From Nocardia nova SH22a (GTDB taxonomy: Bacteria; Actinomycetota; Actinomycetes; Mycobacteriales; Mycobacteriaceae): a DNA stretch of 64,000 bases. Position 1 is the stretch's first letter; each line of letters begins with the position of its first letter. The notes under the pieces are model-generated. The model did no database searches, was not told the DNA's origin, and worked only from the letters and a program-made list of their open reading frames with translations. Below, one piece after another: positions 7,386-15,375 of the stretch. The stretch is from positions 2,852,001 through 2,916,000 of the forward strand of contig NZ_CP006850.1 in the NCBI RefSeq assembly GCF_000523235.1. Direction: 5' to 3'. The translations under genes were made by a program, and so were the position numbers.

Positions 7386-9050
7386 TCAGGCGCGGGCGGC
7401 GGCGACCAGATCGGCCACCCGGGTGAACTTCTCCCGCGGCCGCCCGGCACGCGCGCCGTTGGCCTTCTCGGCGGCGTCGATCGCGGTCCAGCCGTCGCGA
7501 TCGACGAGGCCGGGGCAGCGCTCGGACAGCAACGCCGCCAACGCTTCCCGGTCCTGTGCGGGCGCGCCCAGCCGTCCGGTGGTGAAGTCGTCGACGAGTG
7601 CGGTCACGGTTTCCTCGGCATCGCGCCGGTTGCTGCCGATGACCCCGCGCGGACCGCGCTTGATCCAGCCGGACACATAGGCCCCCGGCTGGGGCGTACC
7701 GGCGGCGTCGATGACCCGGCCGTGTTCGTGCGGGATCACCCCGCGGGCGTCGTCGAACGGCAGATCGGCGACGGCCTTGCCGCGGTAGCCGATCGCGCGC
7801 AGCACCAGCGAGGTGTCGAGGGTCTCGACATCGGCGGTGGGCGCGGGCGCGAGACCGTTCGGGCCGGGCACCATCTCGTTGCGGACGCAGTCGAGTCCGG
7901 TGACCCGGTCGGTGCCGGACACGGCGGCGGGGGAGGTCAGGAATCGGAAGACGATGCGCTTGCGGTCGCCGGTGTCGCGTCGCGCGTATTCGGTGGCGAG
8001 GCGGAGTTTGAGGCGCAGGGCGGGATCGGTGCCCGGATCGTCGAGGGCGGCGCGCACCTCCTCGTCGATGTCGGCGGGGTCGACGACGATGTCGGTGTCG
8101 GGCAGATGGCCGAGGGCGAGGAACTCCGGGCCCGAGAACGAGGCATTGGCCAGCGGTCGCCGCCCCAGCAGCACGACCTCGCGAATGTTGCTGTGGCGCA
8201 GGGCCTCGATGGCGTGCCCGGCGATATCGGTGGTGGCCGTGAGCCGATCGGGATCGGCGGTGAGCACACGCGCCACATCCAGCGCGACATTGCCGTTGCC
8301 GACGATCACCGCGCGCTCGCCGGAGAAATCGAAGGTGTGGTCGGCGAAATCGGGATGGCCGTTGTACCAGGCGACGAATTCGGTGGCCGGGACGCAGCCG
8401 GGCAGATCCTCACCCGGCACCCCGAGGCGGCGATCGGCCGAGGCGCCGACGGCGTAGATCACCGCGTGGCAGTGCGCGAGCAGTTCGGCGTGCGAGATGT
8501 CCCGGCCGACTTCGACATTCAGGTGGAACCGCACCGCGTCGCGTTTGAAGGCCGAGGCGAACATGTCGGTGACGCCGCGGGTCTCGGCGTGATCGGGGGC
8601 CACGCCGTAGCGGGCCAGCCCCCACGGTGCGGGCAGCCGGTCGAACATCTCGATCTCGACATTGCCGCGGCCGATCAGGTTCTCCGCGGCGTAGCAGGCG
8701 GCGGGGCCGGTGCCGACGATCGCCACCCGCAGCGGGCCGGACTCCCGGGACAGGCGTCGCGGCATGTCGACCGGCGCGATGGCGGTGTCGAGCGGGTGGT
8801 GCTCGAACCAGGCCGCGTTGATCTCGGCGTAGCGGGTCAGGACGTCGGGCAGTTCTTCGTCGGCGTGGATGGCGTCGACCGGGCAGGCCTCCACGCACGC
8901 CCCGCAGTCGATGCAGGTTCCGGGGTCGATGTGCAACATCTCCGCGGTCGCGAACTCCGGGTCCTCCGGGCGCGGCCGGATGCAGTCCACGGGACATTCG
9001 GTGACGCAGCTGGCGTCGTTGCAGCATCGCTGTGTGATGACGTAAGCCAT
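7386..9050 (-). CDS. fprB: Ferredoxin/ferredoxin-NADP+ reductase fusion (FprB type)
   Basis: 554 residues. The first 60 residues are a 7Fe/8Fe-type ferredoxin with two Cys clusters: CCNDASCVTECPVDC and CIDCGACVEACPVDAI. From about residue 108 a flavoprotein follows: FAD motif VAIVGTGPAACYAAE, then an NADPH-binding motif VIVGNGNVALDVARVL. This matches mycobacterial FprB, which moves electrons between NADPH and iron-sulfur carriers and can serve P450s or ring oxygenases. The family length is about 550-575 residues, so it is complete. GGAGAG precedes the ATG. It is divergent from the SDR gene at 9221 across a 170-base control region. Confidence 0.92.
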   Translation of the reverse strand: MAYVITQRCCNDASCVTECPVDCIRPRPEDPEFATAEMLHIDPGTCIDCGACVEACPVDAIHADEELPDVLTRYAEINAAWFEHHPLDTAIAPVDMPRRLSRESGPLRVAIVGTGPAACYAAENLIGRGNVEIEMFDRLPAPWGLARYGVAPDHAETRGVTDMFASAFKRDAVRFHLNVEVGRDISHAELLAHCHAVIYAVGASADRRLGVPGEDLPGCVPATEFVAWYNGHPDFADHTFDFSGERAVIVGNGNVALDVARVLTADPDRLTATTDIAGHAIEALRHSNIREVVLLGRRPLANASFSGPEFLALGHLPDTDIVVDPADIDEEVRAALDDPGTDPALRLKLRLATEYARRDTGDRKRIVFRFLTSPAAVSGTDRVTGLDCVRNEMVPGPNGLAPAPTADVETLDTSLVLRAIGYRGKAVADLPFDDARGVIPHEHGRVIDAAGTPQPGAYVSGWIKRGPRGVIGSNRRDAEETVTALVDDFTTGRLGAPAQDREALAALLSERCPGLVDRDGWTAIDAAEKANGARAGRPREKFTRVADLVAAARA

Positions 9051-9097
9051 GACTCTCCGATCGATCCCGGCTTCGTGACCTTCACCCGGACAGGGTG

Positions 9098-9199
9098 CTG
9101 GACATGTGTCTGGACGCTACTATGCGGGCTTCGCCGAGGCAACCGCTTGCCCGCGACGGCCCGCCCGAATATTGGAAACGTGTCTGGATTGTTGTCCAG
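9098..9199. promoter_or_regulatory. Repeated CTGGAC boxes in the fprB/SDR divergent promoter
   Basis: CTGGAC occurs at 9098-9103 and 9110-9115, exactly 12 bases apart. CTGGAT is at 9184-9189 and the inverted copy GTCCAG at 9194-9199, so CTGGA and TCCAG make a small dyad there. The 9-mer GTGTCTGGA is present at both 9106-9114 and 9180-9188. Repeated boxes on each side of a divergent promoter suggest one regulator serving both genes. The regulator is unknown. Confidence 0.4.
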
Positions 9200-9207
9200 C
9201 CATGCGG

Positions 9208-9213
9208 TAGCGT
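9208..9213 (+). promoter_or_regulatory. -10 element of a leaderless SDR transcript
   Basis: TAGCGT fits TAnnnT and stands exactly 7 bases before the ATG at 9221, leaving no room for a ribosome-binding site. The same TAGCGT-7-ATG layout is kept at the decayed SDR copy at 11758, which supports its being functional. Confidence 0.55.
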
Positions 9214-9220
9214 CCGTGCC

Positions 9221-9961
9221 ATGGGACGTGTAGACGGTAAGGTTGCGCTGGTCAGTGGGGGTTCTCGGGGGATGGGAGCGGCCCACGCGAGGCTGCTCGT
9301 GGCCGAGGGTGCCTCGGTCATCATCGGCGATATCCTCGATGAGGAGGGTGCGGCACTGGCCGCCGAGCTGGGTGCGGCGGCGCGCTACGCGCACCTCGAC
9401 GTCACCGAACCCGAGCAGTGGCAGGCCGCGGTGGCCACGGCGGTCGCGGACTTCGGCAAACTCGATGTGCTGGTGAACAATGCGGGCATCGTCAACGGCA
9501 ACTCGCTGCACCGGTTCGAACTGGACCAGTGGCGCCGGATCCTGGATGTGAACCTCACGGGCACCTTCCTCGGTATGCAGGCCGCGGTGAAACCGATGAT
9601 CGCCGCCGGTGGGGGATCGATCATCAACGTCTCTTCGATCGAAGGGCTGCGCGGTGCGCCGTGGGCGCACGGTTACGTCGCCTCGAAGTGGGGAGTGCGC
9701 GGACTGGCCAAGTCGGCGGCACTCGAGCTGGCGCAGCACAACATTCGGGTCAATTCGCTGCATCCGGGCCTGATCCGGACGCCGATGACCGAGGCCATTC
9801 CCGACGATCTGGTCACCATTCCGCTCGGCCGCCCGGCTCAGCCGGAGGAGGTCGCGACCTTCGTGCTGTTCCTGGCCAGTGACGAGTCGTCGTATGCCAC
9901 GGGTTCGGAGTTCGTGGTCGACGGCGGCCTGGTCACCGCGGTGCCGCACAAAACCTCCTAG
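9221..9961 (+). CDS. Short-chain dehydrogenase/reductase, hydroxysteroid-dehydrogenase-like
   Basis: 246 residues from the ATG. Cofactor motif SGGSRGMGAAHA, NNAG after strand 4 (VLVNNAGIVNG), catalytic Ser in NVSSIEG and the YVASK pair are all present, with a C-terminal VDGG segment. The protein resembles the classical SDRs called 3-alpha/20-beta-hydroxysteroid dehydrogenase (FabG3-like) in mycobacteria, which oxidise or reduce steroid or 3-hydroxyacyl substrates with NAD(H). An upstream in-frame start at 9095 is rejected because it would run through the promoter. The neighbouring KstR-type sites support a steroid or lipid role. Confidence 0.88.
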   Translation: MGRVDGKVALVSGGSRGMGAAHARLLVAEGASVIIGDILDEEGAALAAELGAAARYAHLDVTEPEQWQAAVATAVADFGKLDVLVNNAGIVNGNSLHRFELDQWRRILDVNLTGTFLGMQAAVKPMIAAGGGSIINVSSIEGLRGAPWAHGYVASKWGVRGLAKSAALELAQHNIRVNSLHPGLIRTPMTEAIPDDLVTIPLGRPAQPEEVATFVLFLASDESSYATGSEFVVDGGLVTAVPHKTS

Positions 9962-9968
9962 CCACACC

Positions 9969-9999
9969 GCCCGGCGCCGGGGCGATCCCGGGGCCGGGC
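9969..9999 (+). terminator. GC-rich hairpin after the SDR gene
   Basis: GCCCGGC and GCCGGGC pair, with additional CC/GG pairs inside around a one-base bulge, 8 bases after the SDR stop. No U-tract. It separates the SDR gene from the KstR-type promoter that follows. Confidence 0.45.
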
Positions 10000-10071
10000 T
10001 CAGGTGCCGATCTTCGATGCTCCGGCGATGGCGGTATCGCGTTGTCCCGGCCGCTCCGGATACGGTGAATC

Positions 10072-10085
10072 TGTAACAGGTTCTA
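10072..10085. promoter_or_regulatory. KstR-type operator upstream of ALDH
   Basis: TGTAACAGGTTCTA fits every fixed position of the published KstR consensus TnnAACnnGTTnnA. KstR is the TetR-family repressor of cholesterol and steroid catabolism in mycobacteria and rhodococci. The site lies 79 bases before the ALDH ATG. Confidence 0.65.
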
Positions 10086-10092
10086 GCAATCA

Positions 10093-10118
10093 GTAGACAG
10101 TTTTGTTAAGTTGTCTAC
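10093..10118. promoter_or_regulatory. Second dyad in the ALDH promoter
   Basis: GTAGACA and TGTCTAC are perfect 7-bp arms around a 12-base AT-rich centre (GTTTTGTTAAGT). The dyad sits between the KstR-type site and the ALDH start, so the promoter may answer to two regulators. A further TetR-type protein is a plausible binder. Confidence 0.4.
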
Positions 10119-10163
10119 ACTTCGCGGGACGCTCTGCCGCGCGCTGATCTGGAGAGGACAACC

Positions 10164-11699
10164 ATGGCCATCGTGCATCCACTGCCGGCGACCGACGGCG
10201 ACCGGCGCAAGCTGGCCCTGGAGAGTCCGGTGGACCGCCGGCGCATCGGTGAGCTCGAGGTGGAGACCGCGGCCGAGGTGCGCGAGGCGGTGGCCCGGGC
10301 GCGGGCCGCGCAGCCCGCCTGGGCGGCGCGCGGTATCGCCGAACGCGCCGAGATCCTGCGCGCGGCCATCGGCATCATCGTCTCGCGCCGCGCGGAGATC
10401 GTGGAGACCATTCGTGCCGAGACCGGTAAGCCCGAGGTCGAGGCGCTGGGCGTGGAGATCGTCCCGTCCTGCGACTTCCTCAACTACTGGACCGCGCGGG
10501 CCCGCAAGGATCTGAAGTCGCACGCGCAGCGGTTGCACGGCTATCTGCTGCCGATGAAGAAGCTCTACATGCAGTACCAGCCGCTCGGTGTCATCGGCGT
10601 GATCACGCCGTGGAACGCGCCGTTCGTGCTGTCGCTCAATCCGGTCGTGCAGGCGCTGGTCGCCGGTAACACCGTGGTGTTCAAGCCTTCCGAGGTCACC
10701 CCGCGCTCGGGCGAGTGGGTGGCGCGGGTGCTGCACGAGGCCGGTGTGCCCGCCGATGTGGTGCAGGTCCTGCACGGTGACGGGGAAACCGGTGCGGCAC
10801 TGGTGGATTCCGAGATCGACAAGGTCTGTTTCACCGGCAGTGTCGGCACCGGCCGCAAGATCGCCGCGGCGTGCGCGACCCGGCTGCTGCCGTGCTCGCT
10901 GGAGCTGGGCGGTAAGGACGCCATGATCGTCTGCGCCGACGCCGATCTCGAACGGGCCGCCGCCGGTGCGGTGTATCTGTCGATGTTCAACACCGGCCAG
11001 GTGTGCATGAGCGTCGAGCGGATCTATGTTGTCGACAGTGTGGCCGACGAATTCATCCGGCTGGTCACCGAGAAGGCGGCCGCGGTGACCTACGGCGACG
11101 GCGACGTCGATATGGGCCCGCTGTTCTGGGATCGCCAGCGCGACATCGTGATCCGGCATATCGACGATGCGAAGGACAAGGGCGCCGAGATCGTGGTCGG
11201 CGGCGCGGCCGATACCGGGGAGGGCCTGTTCTTCCAGCCCACCGTGGTCGTCGGCGCACATCACGACATGCAGCTGATGACCGAGGAGACCTTCGGTCCC
11301 GTCACCGCGATCATGCGGGTGCGCGACGAGGACGAGGCCGTCCGGCTGGCCAACGACTGCAAATACGGGCTCAGCGGATCGGTGTTCACCAAGGACGCCG
11401 CCAAGGCCCGGCGGATCGCGGCCAGGCTGACCACCGGTTCGGTCGTGCACAACGACGCGGCCGTCATCTACGGCGTGCCCGAGGCCCCGTTCGGCGGGCG
11501 CAAGGACAGCGGCCTGGGACAGGTGAACGGCCCCGGTGCGCTGCGCGGTTTCACCCACGCCCAGCCCGTGCTGGTCGACCGGTGGCAGCCGAAGCGGGAA
11601 AGCATCTGGTACCCCTACTCGGAGAAGACGGTGCGCAGCCTCGACGGGCTCATCAAGTACGGATTCGGTAACAAGATCGTGCGCCGCCTGCTGTCGTGA
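10164..11699 (+). CDS. NAD(P)+-dependent aldehyde dehydrogenase
   Basis: 511 residues with the standard ALDH landmarks: PWNAPF at the start of the cofactor domain, FKPSEVTP, the FTGSVGTG loop, the catalytic Glu in LELGGKD, and the catalytic Cys in NTGQVCMSVERIY. It oxidises an aldehyde to a carboxylate in the cytoplasm. The C-terminus has about 20 residues beyond the normal end (YPYSEKTVRSLDGLIKYGFG), as in mycobacterial and rhodococcal lipid-associated ALDHs. A KstR-type operator and a second dyad lie just upstream, so induction by steroid or sterol intermediates is likely. GGAGAGGA precedes the ATG. Confidence 0.88.
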   Translation: MAIVHPLPATDGDRRKLALESPVDRRRIGELEVETAAEVREAVARARAAQPAWAARGIAERAEILRAAIGIIVSRRAEIVETIRAETGKPEVEALGVEIVPSCDFLNYWTARARKDLKSHAQRLHGYLLPMKKLYMQYQPLGVIGVITPWNAPFVLSLNPVVQALVAGNTVVFKPSEVTPRSGEWVARVLHEAGVPADVVQVLHGDGETGAALVDSEIDKVCFTGSVGTGRKIAAACATRLLPCSLELGGKDAMIVCADADLERAAAGAVYLSMFNTGQVCMSVERIYVVDSVADEFIRLVTEKAAAVTYGDGDVDMGPLFWDRQRDIVIRHIDDAKDKGAEIVVGGAADTGEGLFFQPTVVVGAHHDMQLMTEETFGPVTAIMRVRDEDEAVRLANDCKYGLSGSVFTKDAAKARRIAARLTTGSVVHNDAAVIYGVPEAPFGGRKDSGLGQVNGPGALRGFTHAQPVLVDRWQPKRESIWYPYSEKTVRSLDGLIKYGFGNKIVRRLLS

Positions 11700-11720
11700 C
11701 TCCCGCGCACCGGCCATTTC

Positions 11721-11734
11721 TAGAACAGGTTTCA
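11721..11734. promoter_or_regulatory. Second KstR-type operator
   Basis: TAGAACAGGTTTCA fits TnnAACnnGTTnnA at every fixed position. It stands 37 bases before the decayed SDR start and 339 bases before the thiolase-like gene. With the SDR gene broken, the promoter may now drive the thiolase-ligase pair. Confidence 0.65.
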
Positions 11735-11744
11735 GTCTTCGTGA

Positions 11745-11750
11745 TAGCGT
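11745..11750 (+). promoter_or_regulatory. -10 element preserved at the decayed SDR copy
   Basis: TAGCGT, 7 bases before the ATG at 11758, identical in sequence and spacing to the element before the intact SDR at 9221. The KstR-type site ends 10 bases upstream, a good position for repression. Confidence 0.45.
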
Positions 11751-11757
11751 CGCCCGC

Positions 11758-11973
11758 ATGGGACGTGTAGGCAGTGAAGCCGTGCTCATCAGCGGAGGTT
11801 CGAGGCGGCCGGGCGTGGTCCGGCGGCGACCGCTGGTGGCCGGTGGAACCCCGGTCGGCTGCCCCCGGGCCGCCGCCGGTGCGGCACTCGCCGTCGAGCT
11901 CGGTGCGGCCGCGCGGTTCGTCCGGTTCGATGTCGGGGTCTCGCGAGGTATTCGTGTCGTCGCGGGCTCCTGA
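11758..11973 (+). pseudogene. Decayed N-terminal copy of the SDR gene at 9221
   Basis: The reading frame begins MGRVGSEAVLISGGSR, parallel to MGRVDGKVALVSGGSR of the intact SDR. Later segments still align (GAALAVELGAAARFVRFDV against GAALAAELGAAARYAHLDV). The glycine motif is broken after SGGSR, and the alignment ends at about residue 60 of the SDR, followed by a stop at 11971-11973. NNAG, Ser and YxxxK are all missing. Identity extends about 15 bases upstream of the ATG, including the -10 element. This is a paralogue, or a duplicated start region, that has lost about three quarters of its length. Confidence 0.75.
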
Positions 11974-12072
11974 CGGGCCGCGTGGCGAGCGGCCCGGGAG
12001 TTCCGGTGTCCCGCACGGTGATTCGGACGCCCGCATCCGGTGATGCGGCTCCGTGGTGATATGAGGCGGTAG

Positions 12073-13593
12073 GTGTTGATCGATCCACGCACTCCGGTGA
12101 TCGTCGGTGTCGGACAGGTTTCCGACAGCATCGACGGGCCGGACTATCAGCGGATGTCGTCGGTGGACCTGGCCGCCGAGGCGTCGCGGCGCGCGATCGC
12201 CGACACCGGCGCCGATATCTCGCGGGTCGCCGCGTCGATCGGCCTCATCGCCGGGGTGCGGCAGTTCGAGATCTCCGGACCGATGCCCGCGCCGCTGGGC
12301 CGTTCCGACAACTACCCGCGCTCGGTCGCGCGGCGACTGGGCATCGAACCGGCGCGTGCGGTGCTCGAGGTGGTCGGCGGTCAGGGGCCGCAGCGCCTGA
12401 TCACCGAGTTCGCGGGCGCGATCGCCGCCGGGCGGCTCGACGCCGCGCTCGTCATGGGCTCGGACGCGATCTCGACCGAGCGCTACTTCGCCCGCCGCGA
12501 CGACAAACCCGACTTCACCGAAACCGCCGACGGGTCGCTGGAGGACCGTGGTTTCGGCTACGAGCTGTTCATCGACGAGAACCTGATCGAGCACGCGGTC
12601 ATGGGCGCGCCCACCCAGTACGGACTGCTGGAGAACGCGCGCCGCGCCCGGCTCGGGGCCGGCCGGGAGGACTACCGGCGGCAGATGGCGGAGCTGTTCG
12701 CGCCGTTCACCGCCGTCGCCGCGAAGAATCCGCTGGCGGCCGCCCCCGTGGTGCGCACCGCCGACGAACTGGCCACCGTGACCGCCGACAATCGCATGAT
12801 CTGCGATCCGTTCCCGCGCCTGCTGGTGGCCCGCGACCTGGTGAACATGGGCGCGGCGGCACTGGTGATGTCGCTGGCCACCGCGCGCGGGCTGGGCATC
12901 GCGGCCGAGCGGATGGTCTTTCTGCGCGGGCACGCCGATATGCGCGAACAACCGCTGCTCGAACGCCCGGACCTCGGCGCCCAGCCCACCGCGTGGACCG
13001 CGGCGCGAGAAGCGTTGCGAGTGGCCGGAATCGGGTTCGACGATGTCGCCACCTTCGATCTGTACAGCTGCTTCCCGGTCGCGGTGTCGAACTTCTGCGA
13101 CGGCACGGGACTGGCCGCCGATGATCCGCGCGGGTTGACCGTCACCGGCGGGCTGCCGTTCTTCGGCGGGCCGGGCAACAACTATTCGATGCACGCCGTC
13201 GCCGACACCGTCGGCCGTATGCGCGAGTCACCGGGCTCGTTCGGGCTGGTCGGCGCCAACGGCGGCATCATGAGCAAATACTCGGTCGGCGTGTACTCGA
13301 CCGCGCCCGCGGACTGGTCCGCCGACCGCAGCGCCGAACTCCAGCAGGCCGTGGCTACCGCACCGGCGGTGACCGCGCGGCGGCGGGCGGACGGTCCCGC
13401 GCGGATCGAAACCTATACCGTGCGGCACGCGTTCGAGCCGCGCACCGGCGTGATCGTGGGACGGTCGCATGCCGATGGCAGCCGGTTCCTGGCGACGATC
13501 AGGCCGGAGGATCTCGGTGCGGCCGACCCGATCGGCCGCGACATCATCGTCACATCGAGCGAGCAGGGCAACACCGCGGTCCTGGCGTCCTAG
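12073..13593 (+). CDS. SCP2-thiolase-like protein type 1 (TLP1) without catalytic Cys
   Basis: 506 residues, longer than a standard thiolase (about 390-400). The thiolase fold can be followed: PVIVGVGQVSDSI at the start, DAALVMGSDA, FDLYSCFPVAV near residue 330 and GPGNNYSMHAVA. At the nucleophile position the sequence is VVGGQGPQRLI, with no Cys. The C-terminal motif is GLVGANGGIMSKYSVGVYS, also without the CxG Cys. About 100 extra residues follow, as in mycobacterial TLP1, which has an additional C-terminal domain and lacks thiolase activity. A role in binding acyl-CoA or sterol-CoA intermediates is likelier than classical thiolysis. The start is GTG at 12073. It runs with the acyl-CoA ligase, 28 bases downstream. 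Confidence 0.78.
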   Translation: MLIDPRTPVIVGVGQVSDSIDGPDYQRMSSVDLAAEASRRAIADTGADISRVAASIGLIAGVRQFEISGPMPAPLGRSDNYPRSVARRLGIEPARAVLEVVGGQGPQRLITEFAGAIAAGRLDAALVMGSDAISTERYFARRDDKPDFTETADGSLEDRGFGYELFIDENLIEHAVMGAPTQYGLLENARRARLGAGREDYRRQMAELFAPFTAVAAKNPLAAAPVVRTADELATVTADNRMICDPFPRLLVARDLVNMGAAALVMSLATARGLGIAAERMVFLRGHADMREQPLLERPDLGAQPTAWTAAREALRVAGIGFDDVATFDLYSCFPVAVSNFCDGTGLAADDPRGLTVTGGLPFFGGPGNNYSMHAVADTVGRMRESPGSFGLVGANGGIMSKYSVGVYSTAPADWSADRSAELQQAVATAPAVTARRRADGPARIETYTVRHAFEPRTGVIVGRSHADGSRFLATIRPEDLGAADPIGRDIIVTSSEQGNTAVLAS

Positions 13594-13621
13594 CGGGCGC
13601 CGGACTGCCGAGGATCGGAGA

Positions 13622-15241
13622 ATGATGACCGAAACAGCAACAACCACAATGGATCCCGCGACCCGCCTGCGGCTGCCGATCCACAACGGCCACGCTCTGC
13701 TCGCCGGGCTGCGCCGGCATCGGCGCGAGCCGGTCATGACCCTCGGCGACACCGTGCTCACCGGGGCCGACGTGCTCGACGCCATCAGCCGCTACGTCTC
13801 GGCATTCGCCGAGCACGGTGTCGTGCTCGGAACACCCAGTGCGCTACTGGCTCTGAACCGGCCCGAGGTGCTGTTCATCCTGGGCGCCGGTCAGGTGGCC
13901 GGGCACCGCCGCACCGCGCTGCATCCGATGGGCGGGCTCGACGATCACGTGCACGTGCTGGGCGATGCCGGGATCACGAGCCTGGTGATCGATCCGCAAC
14001 CGGCGTTCGTGCAGCGGGCCCGGGAACTGGTCGACCGGGTCCCCGCGCTGACCAAGGTGCTCGTCCTCGGCCCGGTCCCGGCGGAACTGTCCGATGTCGG
14101 CGTCGACTTGATAGCGGCCGCGGCGGAATTCGAGCCGACCGCGATCGAGGCGGTCGATCTGGAACCCGACGCCGTCATCTCGATCAGCTACACCGGCGGG
14201 ACCACCGGTAAGCCCAAGGGGGTCGTGGGCACCGCCGCCACGATGGCGACCATGACCCAGATCCAGCTCTCGGAATGGGAATGGCCCAAGCGCCCCAAGT
14301 TCCTGATCTGCACGCCGCTCTCGCACGCCGGTGCCGCGTTCTTCCTGCCGGTGGTCGTGCTCGGTGGTCAGTGCATCGTGCTGCCGCGCTTCGACGCCGG
14401 AGAAGTGTTGCGCGCCATCGAGGAATACCGCATCAGCGCGACCATGCTGGTGCCGTCGATGCTGTACGCGCTGCTCGACCACCCGGATATCGACTCCCGT
14501 GACCTGTCCTCGCTGGAGACGGTGTACTACGGCGCCTCCTCGATCGACCCGGCCCGCCTGACGCAGGCGATCGAGCGGTTCGGCCCGATCTTCGCCCAGT
14601 ACTACGGCCAGTCCGAGGCGCCGATGGCGATCAGCTATCTCGGCAAGGGCGAGCACGTCCAGGCCCGCCTCACCTCCTGCGGCCGCCCCTCGGTCGCGCT
14701 GCGCACGGCGCTGCTGGATGCCGAGGGCAACCGGGTCGAGCGCGGTGAGGCGGGGGAGATCTGTGTGTCGGGTCCGCTGCTGGCCGGTGGGTATCTGAAC
14801 CTTCCGGAGGTCACCGCCGAGACGTTCCACGACGGCTGGTTGCACACCGGTGACCTGGCTCGTGAGGACGAGGACGGTTTCTGGCACATCGTCGGCCGCA
14901 GTAAGGACATGATCGTCACCGGCGGATTCAACGTCTTCCCGCGCGAGGTCGAGGATGTGATCGGCGCGCACCCGCGGGTGTCGGGTGTGGCGGTGGTCGG
15001 TGTCGCCGACGCGCGCTGGGGCGAGGCGGTCACCGCCGTCGTCGTCCTCACCCCCGGCACCGCCGACGACCCCGCGGCCGTCGCGACGGTGATCGACGAG
15101 ATCGGCGCGGAGGTCAAGCGCCGCAAGGGATCCGTGCAGGCGCCCAAACACGTCCTGTTCGTCGACGCCCTGCCGCTGACCGGACTCGGCAAGATCGACA
15201 AGAAGGCCGTGCGCGCCCACGCCGAGGCCCAGCTCGGCTGA
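13622..15241 (+). CDS. Fatty-acyl/aryl-CoA ligase (AMP-forming)
   Basis: 539 residues from ATG 13622 (a second ATG at 13625 is also possible). AMP-binding motif SYTGGTTGKPKG, then YYGQSEAP (motif with the adenine-contacting residues), then WLHTGDLAR and the hinge (GRSKDMIVTGGFNVFPREVE). The catalytic Lys is in LTGLGKIDKK. It activates a carboxylic acid to its CoA thioester. The region around the TGGTTG loop is normal, so it should be active. It is co-transcribed with the TLP1 gene, behind a KstR-type site, so a sterol side-chain, ring fragment or fatty acid substrate is plausible. AGGA at 13611-13614 precedes the start. Confidence 0.88.
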   Translation: MMTETATTTMDPATRLRLPIHNGHALLAGLRRHRREPVMTLGDTVLTGADVLDAISRYVSAFAEHGVVLGTPSALLALNRPEVLFILGAGQVAGHRRTALHPMGGLDDHVHVLGDAGITSLVIDPQPAFVQRARELVDRVPALTKVLVLGPVPAELSDVGVDLIAAAAEFEPTAIEAVDLEPDAVISISYTGGTTGKPKGVVGTAATMATMTQIQLSEWEWPKRPKFLICTPLSHAGAAFFLPVVVLGGQCIVLPRFDAGEVLRAIEEYRISATMLVPSMLYALLDHPDIDSRDLSSLETVYYGASSIDPARLTQAIERFGPIFAQYYGQSEAPMAISYLGKGEHVQARLTSCGRPSVALRTALLDAEGNRVERGEAGEICVSGPLLAGGYLNLPEVTAETFHDGWLHTGDLAREDEDGFWHIVGRSKDMIVTGGFNVFPREVEDVIGAHPRVSGVAVVGVADARWGEAVTAVVVLTPGTADDPAAVATVIDEIGAEVKRRKGSVQAPKHVLFVDALPLTGLGKIDKKAVRAHAEAQLG

Positions 15242-15253
15242 GTTCGCACCGTA

Positions 15254-15302
15254 TTCGGCGCCCATGCGGCGGACGGAGTCGTCCGGCCGCAATGGGCGCC
15301 GA
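15254..15302. terminator. Bidirectional terminator between ligase genes
   Basis: TCGGCGCCCAT and ATGGGCGCCGA are perfect complementary arms, extended by GCGGC/GCCGC inside, with a second stem CGGACG/CGTCCG in the loop. It lies 13 bases after the acyl-CoA ligase stop and before the convergent DNA ligase gene, where it can serve both strands. Confidence 0.75.
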
Positions 15303-15375
15303 GCCGTCCGGCCAGCTTTCGTGGCACCGCTTTCCGGTGAAGGACCCCCGGTTCCACATCAGCCGGATACGGCAC

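Noticed and set aside
6234..9233. A 999-codon open frame on the plus strand
   Set aside because: It is the antisense shadow of the two leftward oxidoreductase genes. High GC content keeps stops away. It has no ribosome-binding site, Gly/Asp/Arg/Val-biased composition and no domain.
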